Shown here: positions 1 to 10,013 of the stretch, in pieces
Layout: every line of letters begins with the position of its first letter
Numbering within the stretch: position 1 is the stretch's first letter
Origin: JAGQYH01 sp041393015
GTDB lineage: Bacteria; Bacteroidota; Bacteroidia; Chitinophagales; JADIYW01
Assembly: GCA_041393015.1 (NCBI GenBank)
Contig: JAWKKV010000006.1
Span: 62,001-126,000, forward strand
Direction: 5' to 3'
DNA length: 64,000 bases
Translations under genes and position numbers: made by a program
The notes under the pieces: model-generated
Told to the model about the DNA's origin: nothing
What the model saw: the letters and a program-made list of their open reading frames with translations, nothing else
Databases searched by the model: none

Positions 1-3000
1 ACTAATATTGGAAGAAACCGCTGTAAGATAATTTATCGTACCGTTGGTGCTTTATTAGTTCGCCAAACTGTGCCATTTAAATAAACTTTAACCGCACCAT
101 CATCTCTAATGTGCTGATTTCTATAAAGTCAGTTGACGCAAATCCTGTAGCTGTAAATGACTTTCCTAAAGTAATTTGTTATTTGGTTGACATCACTGAT
201 TGTTGTGGCTTCATCACCATCTCCAAAACCTAATTCGTACGGACCAGCAGTCCAAGAAGCATCATTAAATGAGTTATTTTTCCAACTTGTTCCTTGATTG
301 GAACCATCATCTTTATATTTCCATCTCCAAAAAATTAACATAAGGTGGAGCAGCAGGCGCTGCAGAAGCAGTCATTGATAAGTCAAAAGTCACATCGGAA
401 GATCCAGTACTTTGCTGATGAATTTCCACAGCAATTACATTTGTACCTGATTGTAACATAGCAGTTACATCCTGAGTATAATAAAGTTGTTTCATCGGCA
501 CCTCCTACGGCAGATGGAAGCAGGTGTATCAAAATCAACAGTACCTATAGGCATATTATCTCGGTAAAGCTCTACACCATTTAGATAAACTACAGCACCA
601 TCATCTCTCGGTAATTCAAAGAAAGATTACCGTATACATGGTTGACACTTCGAATGTATGTCTAAAATAATAAGTCAGATTCCACCTATATTATTGTTGT
701 TAATTGTCGTTACATTGCCATTCGAAACCTAAATCTCCACCTCCAAGTGACCAAGAGGCATCATTAAATCCTACCTCATTCCAATTAGAAACTGGTGTTG
801 GATTGCTATCCAATATCTCCAAATATCATTTTTGGAGATAAATTCGGACCATTATTTGTGCTAGTTGCTTCTAGTCTTAGGTCAAAACTCATCTGAAGAT
901 GTGGTATTTATGATAATTTCAACAGCAATGGTGTTTTAAGAAACCATTTACTAAAATAGAAGGTGAAATTGTTGTTGAATAATTCCATTTTCAGGATCTG
1001 CATTTCCTGACGCTAAGGTTTGATAATTTACTGTACCTGTTGGCATATTATCTCTCCAAACCTCTACTCCATTGATATATACAACTGCTCCATCATCTCT
1101 AACTAATTCAAGATCTAGACTTGCAATACTTGATACATTTACAACATTAAAAGTTGTTCTAAAATAGTTTGTAATTTGATCATTATCATTAATTACTGTT
1201 GCTTCATCACCATCTCCAAAACCAAGTTGTGCCGGACCTGATAGCCAACTTACATCATTGAATCCGCCAGCACGCCAAGCTGTCCCTTGATTCGAGCCAT
1301 CATCCTTATATTTCCAAGAAGATCCAAAAGGTATCAACTCTGCAGTTCCCGTCCAGTTGGTAATTGTAGTTAACTGATAACTACATCCGTTGGAATCTGT
1401 TTCTGTAGTAATTACGGTTCGGCATTATTTAAGTTAGCATCATTAACATGAATAATTGGTATCACTACAAGTATATACTGTATTTGGATTGTACACTTTA
1501 AAATTATCAATGGCTAATCCATCGTATTGATATATTTCGTCTGATGCAAAAGCAAATCTAAATTTCACTTCTGATAAACCAGCCAATTGATCAATTACAT
1601 GCGATAGGTTCAACCAACCGCCTGAACTTCCGCCTAAATCAACATCGCCTGACCAACCTTGATTAGAGCCCCACGGAGCCGAATTAATATCATTTCTGTT
1701 ATACCAATTTGTAGTATCACCAAATCCACCAATAGTTTGCCAAGTAGCTCCATTATTTGTGGTATATTGAAACACCGCACCTTCCCAACTTTGCTCGATA
1801 TCCCACCAAATACTAAATGAAACATCTAGATTACTTTCACCGGTAAAGTCAAAACAAGGACTAACCAATGTTGAATTTTCGTTTGCGTTATTTTTCGGTA
1901 GATAAACCACCGGTTGTCCAAGCTTGAGTACCATCTGCTGCGCCAGTTATTGTAGTTTGCAGTTCCCAAAGCCCAAGAGCTTGATGTTCCAGAAGCAATC
2001 CATCCAGCTGCGCCACTTTCCAGCTTTTCAGCATAAGGCACATTAAACTTGATCACAACTAGTGCTAAAGATGTCATTAACTACATCTGAGTTTCCACCT
2101 GAACAAATAGCCGAAACATTGATATCATATAATGTATTTGAAGTTAAGGCTACTAAATTGATAAATTGGTAGTGCTATAGATGGTAGATGTACTAGCACC
2201 GTTGTCGTAGTCAATTCTAAAAAGAATCACCCGCACCGGTATGACTCCAAGATATTGAAGCACTATTGCCAGTAATATTATCAACTTCAAGATTTAAAAC
2301 ATTGCTACAACTATTTGCGTTACATGCGGTTAAACACGGCATTGGCAACATTGTTTCGCATTAATGCACTTGGTTGAGGACCAAATCTAAAGTAAAATCA
2401 ATTCCAACGCCACCAATCAAATGACAATAACTCATTATTGTTCCTTTAGCAGGAATGATATTATTTATATTATCAAAACAACCACTGGCTTCCGTAGCTT
2501 CATCAACTCTCTGTTTGTCCATCGCCATCATCGACCCAAAACCATTGAGTACGTAATACTGACTGCCACAGTCATCAATAGGCGTATTATTACCATTCCA
2601 AGCACAAGCATGAGTATGTCTTGAACCGAAATTATGTCCCATTTCATGTGCAAAAACTTCAACATCCCAAGAATATTTGGGAATCCATTAAAGTTATTAT
2701 TGATATTGCTATAAGCTGTTCTATTGCCAATATTTGACGTACAAAGTACATTTACATAGGCTAGTCCACCATTTCCTCCAGTAGATCCTGATAACAAATG
2801 AGCTAAATCACCATTCAATGGCGCACCACCATTTAAATAAGCTTTTAAAGAAATTCAATCCTTCTGTAGAAGTGGCATCACTAAATGGATCTGATGGTGT
2901 ATCCCAAACGTTTACATAAGATAGCGAGATATCCATAGAGTCATTGGCATATAAGGTTGCCACCACATTAAACATTGCTTCTTTATAATTAATGGTAGCA

Positions 3001-3694
3001 GCAACACTACTACTATTATCTACAAACATTTCATAATTACACTCTGTGAATTCGGACACAGTTTCCAGAACCTCTTGCCGTTTCCATTTCGATTCCCTTC
3101 ATTAGAGGTTCAACAATCATATTATTTTCCGCTGTAGAATTACAATCTCTATAGCTATCTACTAATAAATCTTTTTTTGAAATACGAGGATATAATCATC
3201 ACTATTATCTAGTTTCCTTGTTACTAATGTTCCATTGTCTCTCGATGCAGATACTTCATCATTTCGTCGTTAAAAAACTAATGGCTACTAATGAATTCTG
3301 TTTCCCTTCAATTATACCTTGATAGTGTACTCCATTTTCAGCATAACCAACATTGATTTTGCCGTTTACCTGTGTAAAATAGTCGTTAGAAACAATAGAA
3401 GTTTTAATCAACTTATACGCTTCGTATCTTTAGATTGTTGGAATACTTAATTGTAGCACAGCTGGTTGTTCAACACACAATATCTGAAATAGATTTTTTG
3501 TCCTTTAAAAACTTGTGCCTCCTTTACTGTCAGGAAAAACTTATTTCCATTAACCAATTTGGTAATTATATTTTCTTTGAAACTGTTCAGTATTCTGATA
3601 TACCTTTTGTTCAATAGCATTTTGCGCCTGCAATTGTCCACTAATGATGAAGCATGCAAAAATAGAAAGTGGCTAAATAGAAAAATCTATTCAT
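1..3694 (-). pseudogene. Secreted M12B/reprolysin-like zinc metalloprotease, frame-broken, runs off left edge
   Basis: The minus strand encodes one large secreted protein split over all three frames. The start at 3692-3694 is followed by a hydrophobic signal peptide ending in QAQ. A zinc site HEMGHNFGSRH (HExxHxxGxxH) lies at 2616-2648, followed by a conserved 'TIMSYCH' Met-turn segment near 2420-2440. After the catalytic domain come a fibronectin-III-like stretch (about 2080-2320), a jellyroll domain with 'ATWQTIGGF' and 'AIDNFKVY' (about 1480-1880), and repeated beta-sandwich domains (1-1337). The organisation matches Bacteroidota secreted proteases exported by T9SS; the sorting domain would lie beyond position 1. 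At least eight frame changes are needed to read it through, most near A/T runs, so either the gene has decayed or the consensus is poor here. Family assignment is good; substrate unknown. Confidence 0.75.
129..1337 (-). repeat. Three tandem copies of a 'KYKDDGSNQGT..W' beta-sandwich domain
   Basis: Within the protease gene, three copies of one domain can be read: about 951-1337 (complete; 'KYKDDGSNQGTAW', 'LGFGDGDEAT', 'ITNYFR', 'VYINGVEVWRDNMP'), about 500-840 (broken; 'GFNDASWSLGG', 'LYRDNMPIGTV'), and about 129-341 ('KYKDDGSNQGTSW', 'LGFGDGDEAT', 'ITNYFRK'). The domain is familiar from secreted Bacteroidota enzymes, where it sits between the catalytic part and the sorting domain. Its role is probably carbohydrate or surface binding, which is an inference from position only. 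Confidence 0.7.
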
Positions 3695-3840
3695 AGTATA
3701 GGGGGTTTATGTTAAGCACCTAACGGTGCCTTTAAATATATACTAGCTAAATAGTAAACGCAACCTTAAAATCATTTCACTGATTGCAGTAGCAACCCAA
3801 CATGCTTTGTTATTTTTTAGACTACCGAATAAATGGACAA

Positions 3841-4570
3841 TCAAAGCGCTATAATGAACTTATTCGCTATGGCAAAAATTTTATCATTAGTTAGAGGTTT
3901 TATTCTGTAATTGCCTGTAAATTTGCCAAAAGCAGGAAGAACAGCACTACTCTGAGAAGTAAAAACAAGGTAAAGTAATGGATTGGCGCCCTTTACCTAC
4001 TAATTTAACCGCAGGATGAATATGACCACATATGTTATATGTTTTATCTTGAAGCGCTTCTTCTTCTAGAGGTTCATGAGTGAATGAGAAAGGTCCCCCA
4101 AATTCAATTTCTCCCGATGGATAACAAGATTCAATAATTGATACCAACTTTCATCCATGATATCATGATTTCCAACCACTAAATAGCGTTAGATTTGGAT
4201 AGTTGTCAAAAAAATCTTTATTTAACTTCTAATACGTGATGATTGGCTTCACTATGAAACAAATCACCCAATAACAATAACTCATTTGGCTGTAAACATC
4301 AATCAAACCTTTAACGATAGATAGATTTTTGTAATCTCCGGTTTAGAGCACTCCCTACCCCACTTTTTCTAAAGTGACTTTGCCTAAATGTAAATCGCTA
4401 ATAATTAAGCAAGCTTCTTCTTCCCAAAATATTGCTCTTTGTGCCAATAAGAAGAAGCTTTGATTACGAATTATATGTTGGTGTTTAATCAAGACGCTAA
4501 GGTAAAAAACAAAAAGTAACATTGCTATAACTCTCTTTTGTTTTTGCGCCTCTATAAGTGTCAAAGTCAT
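3841..4570 (-). pseudogene. pdeM: Ligase-associated metallophosphoesterase/endonuclease PdeM, frame-broken
   Basis: The N-terminal part reads 'LLAQRAIFWEEEACLIISDLHLGK', with the SDLHLGK metal-binding motif of calcineurin-like phosphoesterases in the form typical of PdeM. The middle carries 'NICGHIHPAVKL' (GHxHP) and the end reads 'AVLPAFGKFTGNYRI', also diagnostic. These parts lie in different frames (4355-4570, 3947-4147, 3841-3945), so at least three indels interrupt the gene as given. PdeM is part of a conserved DNA-repair set with an Lhr-like helicase, an ATP-dependent ligase and an exonuclease-like protein. The helicase of that set lies at 7469-9892 on the same strand, separated by about 2.9 kb of unrelated genes. 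The exact start is uncertain because an upstream in-frame extension rich in hydrophobic residues may not belong to it. Confidence 0.72.
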
Positions 4571-4594
4571 TTATTATTTCACTATTACCATCCA

Positions 4595-5154
4595 TTACAG
4601 TTGATCCTCAGAATACTTTAAAAAATCTGTTTCTGAATCAACTGGAAATATCACTTGTTCAATTCCATTTCTTTTATAAAATACTCCATGATTGACGACT
4701 CCTTCTGATGTAGTTCCATATAGATTAAATAACCGTCATTACCATCAATCATACGTTTTCAAGATACAGAGCATTTAATCTGCTTCTTGTTATGAATATT
4801 ATCTAAACAATTTATTCCAATTAGATGAGTATTTACATTGGTATTGATAATAGAAATCATTCCTTTATTTGCAGCTCCTCCATTGGAGGATAATTCCAAA
4901 AATACTATGTTCTTTTGCACTAACTGAAAATGAAAAATTATAAACATAACAACTAAAGATATTTTGCTTAAAAATTTTGAATTTAAATTTGATCTAACAT
5001 TCAATTTTGGTTCACAATTTTTGCCTTCGTTTAACATGGTTGTAAATTTTAGTGTGAGTGATTTTTTGTTCCTGTCAGTAATTAATGTTTTCCAAGTACG
5101 TTTAGTCACCCTATTGAGATAAAAATAATTCCCTCCCAAATTTCTTACATCCAC
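4595..5154 (-). pseudogene. Unrecognised gene, probably frame-broken
   Basis: A 131-residue open frame (4759-5154) starting 'MDVRNLGGNYFYLN' contains a hydrophobic stretch 'ISLVVMFIIFHFQLV'. A second frame downstream (about 4595-4750) continues plausibly with 'YGTTSEGVVNHGVFYKRNG' and ends 'DFLKYSEDQL'. I do not recognise a family. It lies directly upstream of pdeM on the same strand and is divergent from the sigma-factor gene. It may be a short membrane or secreted protein broken by one or two indels; it may equally be two unrelated fragments. Confidence 0.3.
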
Positions 5155-5526
5155 TGATAATAAAGGGATAAAACAAATAATATAAATTTATTATTTGTTT
5201 TTTTAAGAAAAATTGGAACATATAACAAGACTTGAGAATTATTGGTTCATTTAAATGGAAAAATATTTATTCTTTCAATTCATATTTATTTAAATGAATT
5301 GATGATTAAAGTGCTACATGGTGTAGTATTTATAAAATTTATTGCTTCGCTTTTTTTGCATTTAAAATATATGCTAATGAAACAGGAAAGGGACTTTAAA
5401 ACCTATTATTATGTTATAGTATCCTCTTACTATAACTACTGACCTTAGTAATCTAAAATTTCGATAAAATGTTAAATTTTGTTTGAATATATTTTTAGAG
5501 GGTTACTTTTTAAGGAAATACATCTA
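5155..5526. other. AT-rich intergenic stretch between divergent genes
   Basis: About 370 bases, very AT-rich, between the minus-strand gene ending its start region near 5154 and the sigma factor starting at 5527. An open frame on the plus strand at 5242-5442 has low-complexity composition and no recognisable motif, so I do not call it. The stretch presumably holds the promoters of both flanking genes, but I see no clear TAnnTTTG box. Confidence 0.4.
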
Positions 5527-6098
5527 ATGTCAGAGAGTCAAAATATTTTAGAAAAGCTGAAGAAGGGAGATAGCTACTCCTCAACGCTATTTATAGAGAA
5601 AATGAAATTTGTTGGGTGGGCAGCTAAACAATTTAATGCAGATGATGAAATGGCAACAGAAATATATCAAGACGCAGTGGTGACCTTATACGAAAATATA
5701 CATTCAGGTAAGCTCACCGATATGACCTTAGTCTTAAGTCCTACCTATTTGCCATCGGAAGAAATAAATTTCTTGAACTCACAAGGTATCACAAAAAGAA
5801 TACTAGTATTCCTGATCATGTAGAGATAGAGCAAATTGATGAAGAGATAGATTATGGGGGAAAAATGAAGAGTTTGAACAAAGTAGGCATGGCTTTAAAA
5901 CAAATGGGTCCACCTTGCAAGACACTTCTCGAGTTTTATTATTACGAAAAAGAAACAAATGGATCGACAACTTTAATGGACTATAAAAATCCAGCAACTG
6001 CTAAAAACCAAAAATATAAATGTATACAACGATTAAAAGAAAAATTGTATTTGAAAATATATCACAACATAGACAGAACAAAATATCGAATTAATTGA
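5527..6098 (+). pseudogene. ECF-type RNA polymerase sigma factor, frame-broken
   Basis: The start at 5527 gives 'MSESQNILEKLKKGD'. The first frame (to about 5710) has the region-2 pattern 'EIYQDAVVTLYENIHSGK', where Bacteroidota ECF factors have the core-binding helix. The next segment in a shifted frame resembles the linker ('RYHKKNTSIPDHVEIEQIDEE'). The region-4 helix-turn-helix follows at 5865-6098 ('MGPPCKTLLEFYYYEK', 'YKNPATAKNQKYKCIQRLKEKL'). Two or three indels break it. It would direct RNA polymerase to a small regulon. The gene next downstream looks like its membrane-anchored partner, a common arrangement in this phylum. Family assignment is fairly secure; function of the regulon unknown. 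Confidence 0.65.
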
Positions 6099-6411
6099 AG
6101 GCTATTTGCTGGACAAGCCTCATTGAGGATGACAAAGTTGAAAGATTGCTATCAGATGATAAAGGTTTGCTCAATTGTTTCAAGAGTTAAAAATTCTAAT
6201 TGGAGGCATTCAACATTCTACTCTGACAAGAGATTTTATCTCAACTAAAAAGATGAAGAACAAACATTCAAAGGAAAATTCCATTAAAGGTAAAGTTATA
6301 TCTATCAACGAGCCCACTAAAAGAAATTTATGGGCACCTTTATCCATTGCTGCCAGTCTTATCCTATTAATTGGTTTAGTGATTTCAACAATCCTTTTTC
6401 AAAAAAGTTGA
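6082..6411 (+). pseudogene. Anti-sigma-like single-pass membrane protein fragment
   Basis: Starting inside the sigma gene's end, the frame reads 'IELIEGYLLG', then shifts, continues 'FQELKILIGGIQHS', shifts again, and ends with 'RNLWAPLSIAASLILLIGLVISTILF', a clear transmembrane helix followed at once by a stop at 6409-6411. In related Bacteroidota operons the protein after the ECF sigma factor has a short cytoplasmic N-terminus, this helix, and a longer periplasmic part. Here the periplasmic part is missing and the next gene (minus strand) begins directly, which suggests either a deletion or an indel at the A6 run just before the stop. Confidence 0.45.
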
Positions 6412-6743
6412 GTTGACTTTAAGTTAATTTCCTTAATTACGCCTCTATCTTTTAAGTATTGTGGGATCTTTAGTGTATGAACTTGATCCAATAAAAAATC
6501 CTTTAACTCGGCAACTTCATCTAGATTCTTTGGCACAGAAGGGTTACTTTCAACAAAGTCATTCCAAACTTTATTGTCTTTTATCAATTTATAATATCCT
6601 TCAAGATCTACTTTCCCTCTAATTTCGTTGCCAAATTCAATTGCGTTATCAATCAAATTAGAAATATCCTTTTGTGTAACTTGATTTTTTAGTGCTGCTG
6701 CAATTTCATCTGCTGAATTGCTTAGTTTATCCCAGATTCCCAT
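6399..6743 (-). CDS. Hypothetical small cytosolic helical protein
   Basis: A 114-residue protein beginning 'MGIWDKLSNSADEIAAALKNQ'. It is soluble, charged and predicted mostly helical, with no signal peptide or cysteine motif. I do not recognise a family. It converges on the sigma/anti-sigma pair, overlapping the last dozen bases of that fragment. The absence of frame damage and ordinary codon use for this genome support it being real. Confidence 0.55.
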   Translation of the reverse strand: MGIWDKLSNSADEIAAALKNQVTQKDISNLIDNAIEFGNEIRGKVDLEGYYKLIKDNKVWNDFVESNPSVPKNLDEVAELKDFLLDQVHTLKIPQYLKDRGVIKEINLKSTQLF

Positions 6744-7039
6744 TAGTTTTTCATTTTGATTCTAATCTTATAATGCTTTTCCCTCTGACTGGATTTTACA
6801 GCATTTACTACATTGTAACTATATCAGTTAATTACAATAAACATCATTATATGATGGACGAACTAAAAAGTCACCCAACAATTATTTATAAGGTTGAAAT
6901 ATTTCTAAGTAAAGTTCTCTCGGTAATAAAATAAAGTTGCTTTAGTAGGTCAGTTGCTGCAACAATAACAAAATAAGCAATTATTAATAAAAAATATCAT
7001 GTTATCATATAAAACTCCTTTCTATTAGCTATAAAATAA

Positions 7040-7065
7040 AAAAGGCTCTCCAGTGAGGGCCTTTT
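7040..7065. terminator. Hairpin terminator, symmetrical
   Basis: AAAAGGCTCTC and GAGGGCCTTTT pair over 11 positions (one G-T wobble) around a CAGT loop. The stem ends in A4/T4, so it could act on both strands. No gene ends directly at it; the nearest are the 6399-6743 gene and the helicase ending at 7469. Confidence 0.6.
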
Positions 7066-7308
7066 CCCTAAGCAATGAATCAGTTCTATCTTTAATAACC
7101 CAATAACCCCGTTTCAATTAAAAGGTGTAGAACTGATGTTAGAAAATAACTGATGAGTTTGTTTTCTTATACCTAAATGTAAATAGGATTAAAAGGTCAC
7201 CTTCAAAAAAATAAAATGATATTTTCTTTCAAAAAGGATTTAGAGATTGAGTAACAAGTTGGGCTGATGTTCTGAAATACCTCGAAGTATTCTGAACTAA
7301 TAAAAAAA

Positions 7309-7332
7309 GGAGATTCTCCCCCGAGAATCCCC
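7309..7332. terminator. Hairpin, possible terminator of the minus-strand helicase
   Basis: GGAGATTCTC pairs with GAGAATCCCC (one mismatch) around a CCCC loop. On the minus strand the stem is followed by a run of seven T residues (7302-7308 as A on the plus strand), as expected for a Rho-independent terminator about 140 bases past the helicase stop. Confidence 0.55.
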
Positions 7333-7468
7333 TACCTGCATAAAAAAACTTACTACTTTCGGTTCAATATGAAATAGGATATAAAAGGTCACCCAGCTAT
7401 TTTATTTTTTTGAAAATTATTTTGAAAGTGCGCATTTAATTGTCGAATTCGCCTTTGTTGTAAGCATT

Positions 7469-9892
7469 TCACGATTTCATATCTAGCTGCATTTTTTTGA
7501 CTCGATCTTCTAACTTTTCTGAACTTACTTGAGATCTAGATAATCTATCTACAATAATGGGAAATGCGAAAGGTGTCATCTTACTTGGATATTTTACAAT
7601 GATGTTTTGCTGGTTAATCCGTTTTAATGCTTCTCTTAATCTGCCTTCTTCCAATTGCTGATCCATGGCTTCTTCATACGCTTGTCTAAGTAATAAATTA
7701 GTTGGATCGTAATCGTAAAATACGTTGAACAACAAACCTGATGAGGCTTGCATATGACGCTCTTTTTTTATTTTTCCGGGAAAGCCTTGAAATACCATTC
7801 CACTAATGGAAGCAATATCTCTAAATCTGCGCCGAGCCATTTCATTTGCATTTACACTGGCTTGGATATCTTCTTTTAAATAATCTGTCGAAAAAATATT
7901 GTTATCTAAGATAGCTTGAATATCTAATGGATCTTCTGATAACAACTCTAAACCATAATCATTCATGGCAATAGAAAATGTTATTGGCTGAAGCAATGAT
8001 ATTCGATAAGCAATTATAGCGCCTAACCCTTCATGTACAAACCTTCCTTCAAATGGATACAGCACTAAATGATAGCCTTCCCTACTTTGAAAATACTCTA
8101 TTAAAAACTCAGCCGCTGAAGGAATAATTGACAGTTCTCGTTGAATCTTTAGCAATGGCTGTAGCGTTTCATATTCAGGGCTATCTCCATCCGAATGCAT
8201 GGTTTCTCTCAATAACTTAGACATCTGACTTGACAGTGGCATTCGCCCACCTTGAAATGATGGTACCTTTCCTGTTTTTCTTTTACTTCTTCTCACCTGA
8301 ACAACTAAGCCTTTCAACCTAACAAATTCTAGCGCTCTTCCTGAGAACCAAAAAACATCTCCCGGTTGGAGTTTAGAAATGAAATATTCTTCTACCGTTC
8401 CAATTCTCCCTCCGGAAACAAATTTCACTTGCAACATTTGATCACTCACAATTGTCCCAATGGATAATCGATGACGTTGTGCGACTCTTCTATTGGTTAC
8501 TTTATAAACGCCATCTTCTATCACCATTTTATGAAACTCGTCATAAACATCCATTTTCTTCCCACCATTCACTAAAAAATCTAAACACCAATGCCACTCC
8601 TCTCTTGAAACACTTTCAAATGCATATGTAGATGTCACTTCATCATAAATTGTTTGTTCATCAAATCCATCAGATATGGCTAATGTCATCAAGTATTGCA
8701 ATAAAACATCAAACGATCTGATAAACGGAATTCTAGCTTCTACTACTTTAGTTTCAATAGCCTTTTGCAAAGCTGCTGCTTCCACTAATTCTAATGCATG
8801 GGTGGGCACAAAATATATCTTGCTGGTAGCGCCAGGTTGATGTCCGCTTCTACCGGCACGTTGAATAAATCTGGCGACACCTTTCGGACTTCCAATTTGA
8901 ATAACAGCATCTACCGGTCTAAAATCCACTCCTAAATCTAGACTTGAAGTACAAACCACTGCTTTTAACTGTCCTTCATGTAAAGCATCTTCCACCCAAT
9001 GCCGCAAATTCTTACTTAATGAGCCATGATGCATCGCAATTTGTCCTGCTAACTCAGGTGCTCGATCTAGTAACTTTTGATACCATATTTCACAAAAAGA
9101 ACGCGTATTGGTAAAGATCAAAGTACTTCCGCTTTGATTAATGATTGGAATAACCTTATCAATCATCATGATGCCTAAATGACCCGCCCAAGGATACTTC
9201 TCAATATCTTCAGGTAAAACACTTTCTACTTGAATTTTCTTTTCAATATTAGACTTAATAAATACATGTTCTTGATTGGGTAAAACGCCTTGTAATACAG
9301 CCATGGCTTCTTCCAAATTACCAATGGTTGCTGAAATTCCCCAAACTTTTAGTTTTGGACAAATTCCTTTCATTCTTGATAAAGCTAACTCAACTTGAAC
9401 ACCTCTTTTGGAGCCTAATAACTCATGCCATTCATCGACAACAACAGCTTTTAGATTTTGGAAATATTTGTGATATCCTTTCTGACCTATTAAAATATGC
9501 CAACTTTCAGGAGTAGTGATTAATATGTTTGGTGGATTCTTTTTCTGTGTTTGTCTTTCGGCAGCCGAAGTATCTCCTATTCTTATAGCCACTGTAAAAT
9601 CAAGGTTCCAATCCCTAATTAATTTATCAGCGGAAAGTTTTATCTCCTTGGTTAAGGCTCTGATGGGAGCAATCCAAATGACTTGTAAACCCTTCACTTT
9701 ATTGGCCTTCATCATTTCTATAATCGCCGGTATCATTAAAGCATAAGTTTTTCCGCTACCTGTTGGAGCATTTAGTAAACCCGATTGCCCTGATAAAAAT
9801 GCCGCCCATGTTTTTTCTTGAAAAGGAAATGACTTCCATTGATTGGAGTTAAACCATTGATTGGCCTTATCTATTTGTTCCACTAATGTCAC
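7469..9892 (-). CDS. Ligase-associated DEXH-box DNA helicase (Lhr-like)
   Basis: An 807-residue superfamily-2 helicase. Walker A APTGSGKT is at residues 42-49, motif II DEWH at 153-156, the SAT-like 'GISATIGN' motif near 185, and motif VI 'FIQRAGRSGHQPG' near 340. The long C-terminal part carries the winged-helix and Lhr-core regions ('GTIVSDQMLQVKF', 'FWFSGRALEFV'). DEWH with this C-terminus is the signature of the helicase found with ATP-dependent ligase and PdeM in bacterial DNA-damage operons; it unwinds DNA or RNA:DNA using ATP. The start is GTG at 9890-9892; no upstream ATG is in frame before stops. The partner pdeM lies at 3841-4570, so the usual operon is interrupted here. No ligase gene is in the window. 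Confidence 0.9.
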   Translation of the reverse strand: MTLVEQIDKANQWFNSNQWKSFPFQEKTWAAFLSGQSGLLNAPTGSGKTYALMIPAIIEMMKANKVKGLQVIWIAPIRALTKEIKLSADKLIRDWNLDFTVAIRIGDTSAAERQTQKKNPPNILITTPESWHILIGQKGYHKYFQNLKAVVVDEWHELLGSKRGVQVELALSRMKGICPKLKVWGISATIGNLEEAMAVLQGVLPNQEHVFIKSNIEKKIQVESVLPEDIEKYPWAGHLGIMMIDKVIPIINQSGSTLIFTNTRSFCEIWYQKLLDRAPELAGQIAMHHGSLSKNLRHWVEDALHEGQLKAVVCTSSLDLGVDFRPVDAVIQIGSPKGVARFIQRAGRSGHQPGATSKIYFVPTHALELVEAAALQKAIETKVVEARIPFIRSFDVLLQYLMTLAISDGFDEQTIYDEVTSTYAFESVSREEWHWCLDFLVNGGKKMDVYDEFHKMVIEDGVYKVTNRRVAQRHRLSIGTIVSDQMLQVKFVSGGRIGTVEEYFISKLQPGDVFWFSGRALEFVRLKGLVVQVRRSKRKTGKVPSFQGGRMPLSSQMSKLLRETMHSDGDSPEYETLQPLLKIQRELSIIPSAAEFLIEYFQSREGYHLVLYPFEGRFVHEGLGAIIAYRISLLQPITFSIAMNDYGLELLSEDPLDIQAILDNNIFSTDYLKEDIQASVNANEMARRRFRDIASISGMVFQGFPGKIKKERHMQASSGLLFNVFYDYDPTNLLLRQAYEEAMDQQLEEGRLREALKRINQQNIIVKYPSKMTPFAFPIIVDRLSRSQVSSEKLEDRVKKMQLDMKS

Positions 9893-10013
9893 CTACTGCA
9901 AAAATATAGTTATTAATATATGCGGTTATTAAATATTCAGAAATACTTAAAAAGTTGATAAGAAAAAGTTTCAAAATGTTGTATTTTTCTTGTTCCATAC
10001 CAAAACACCTAAT

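Larger units (their letters stand above)
6744..7468. other. Long intergenic region with two hairpins and repeated motifs
   Basis: About 725 bases without a supported gene. It holds two strong hairpins (7040-7065 and 7309-7332) and near-identical copies of an AAATAGGAT(AT)AAAAGGTCACC motif at 7181-7201 and 7372-7393, with a weaker relative (ATTAAAAGGTGTAG) near 7117-7130. An open frame at 6692-6934 is probably a shadow. The rest is AT-rich and featureless. Confidence 0.5.

Noticed and set aside
5242..5442. A 66-residue plus-strand ORF upstream of the sigma factor
   Set aside because: Low-complexity AT-driven residues, no motif, and no clear promoter; likely chance.
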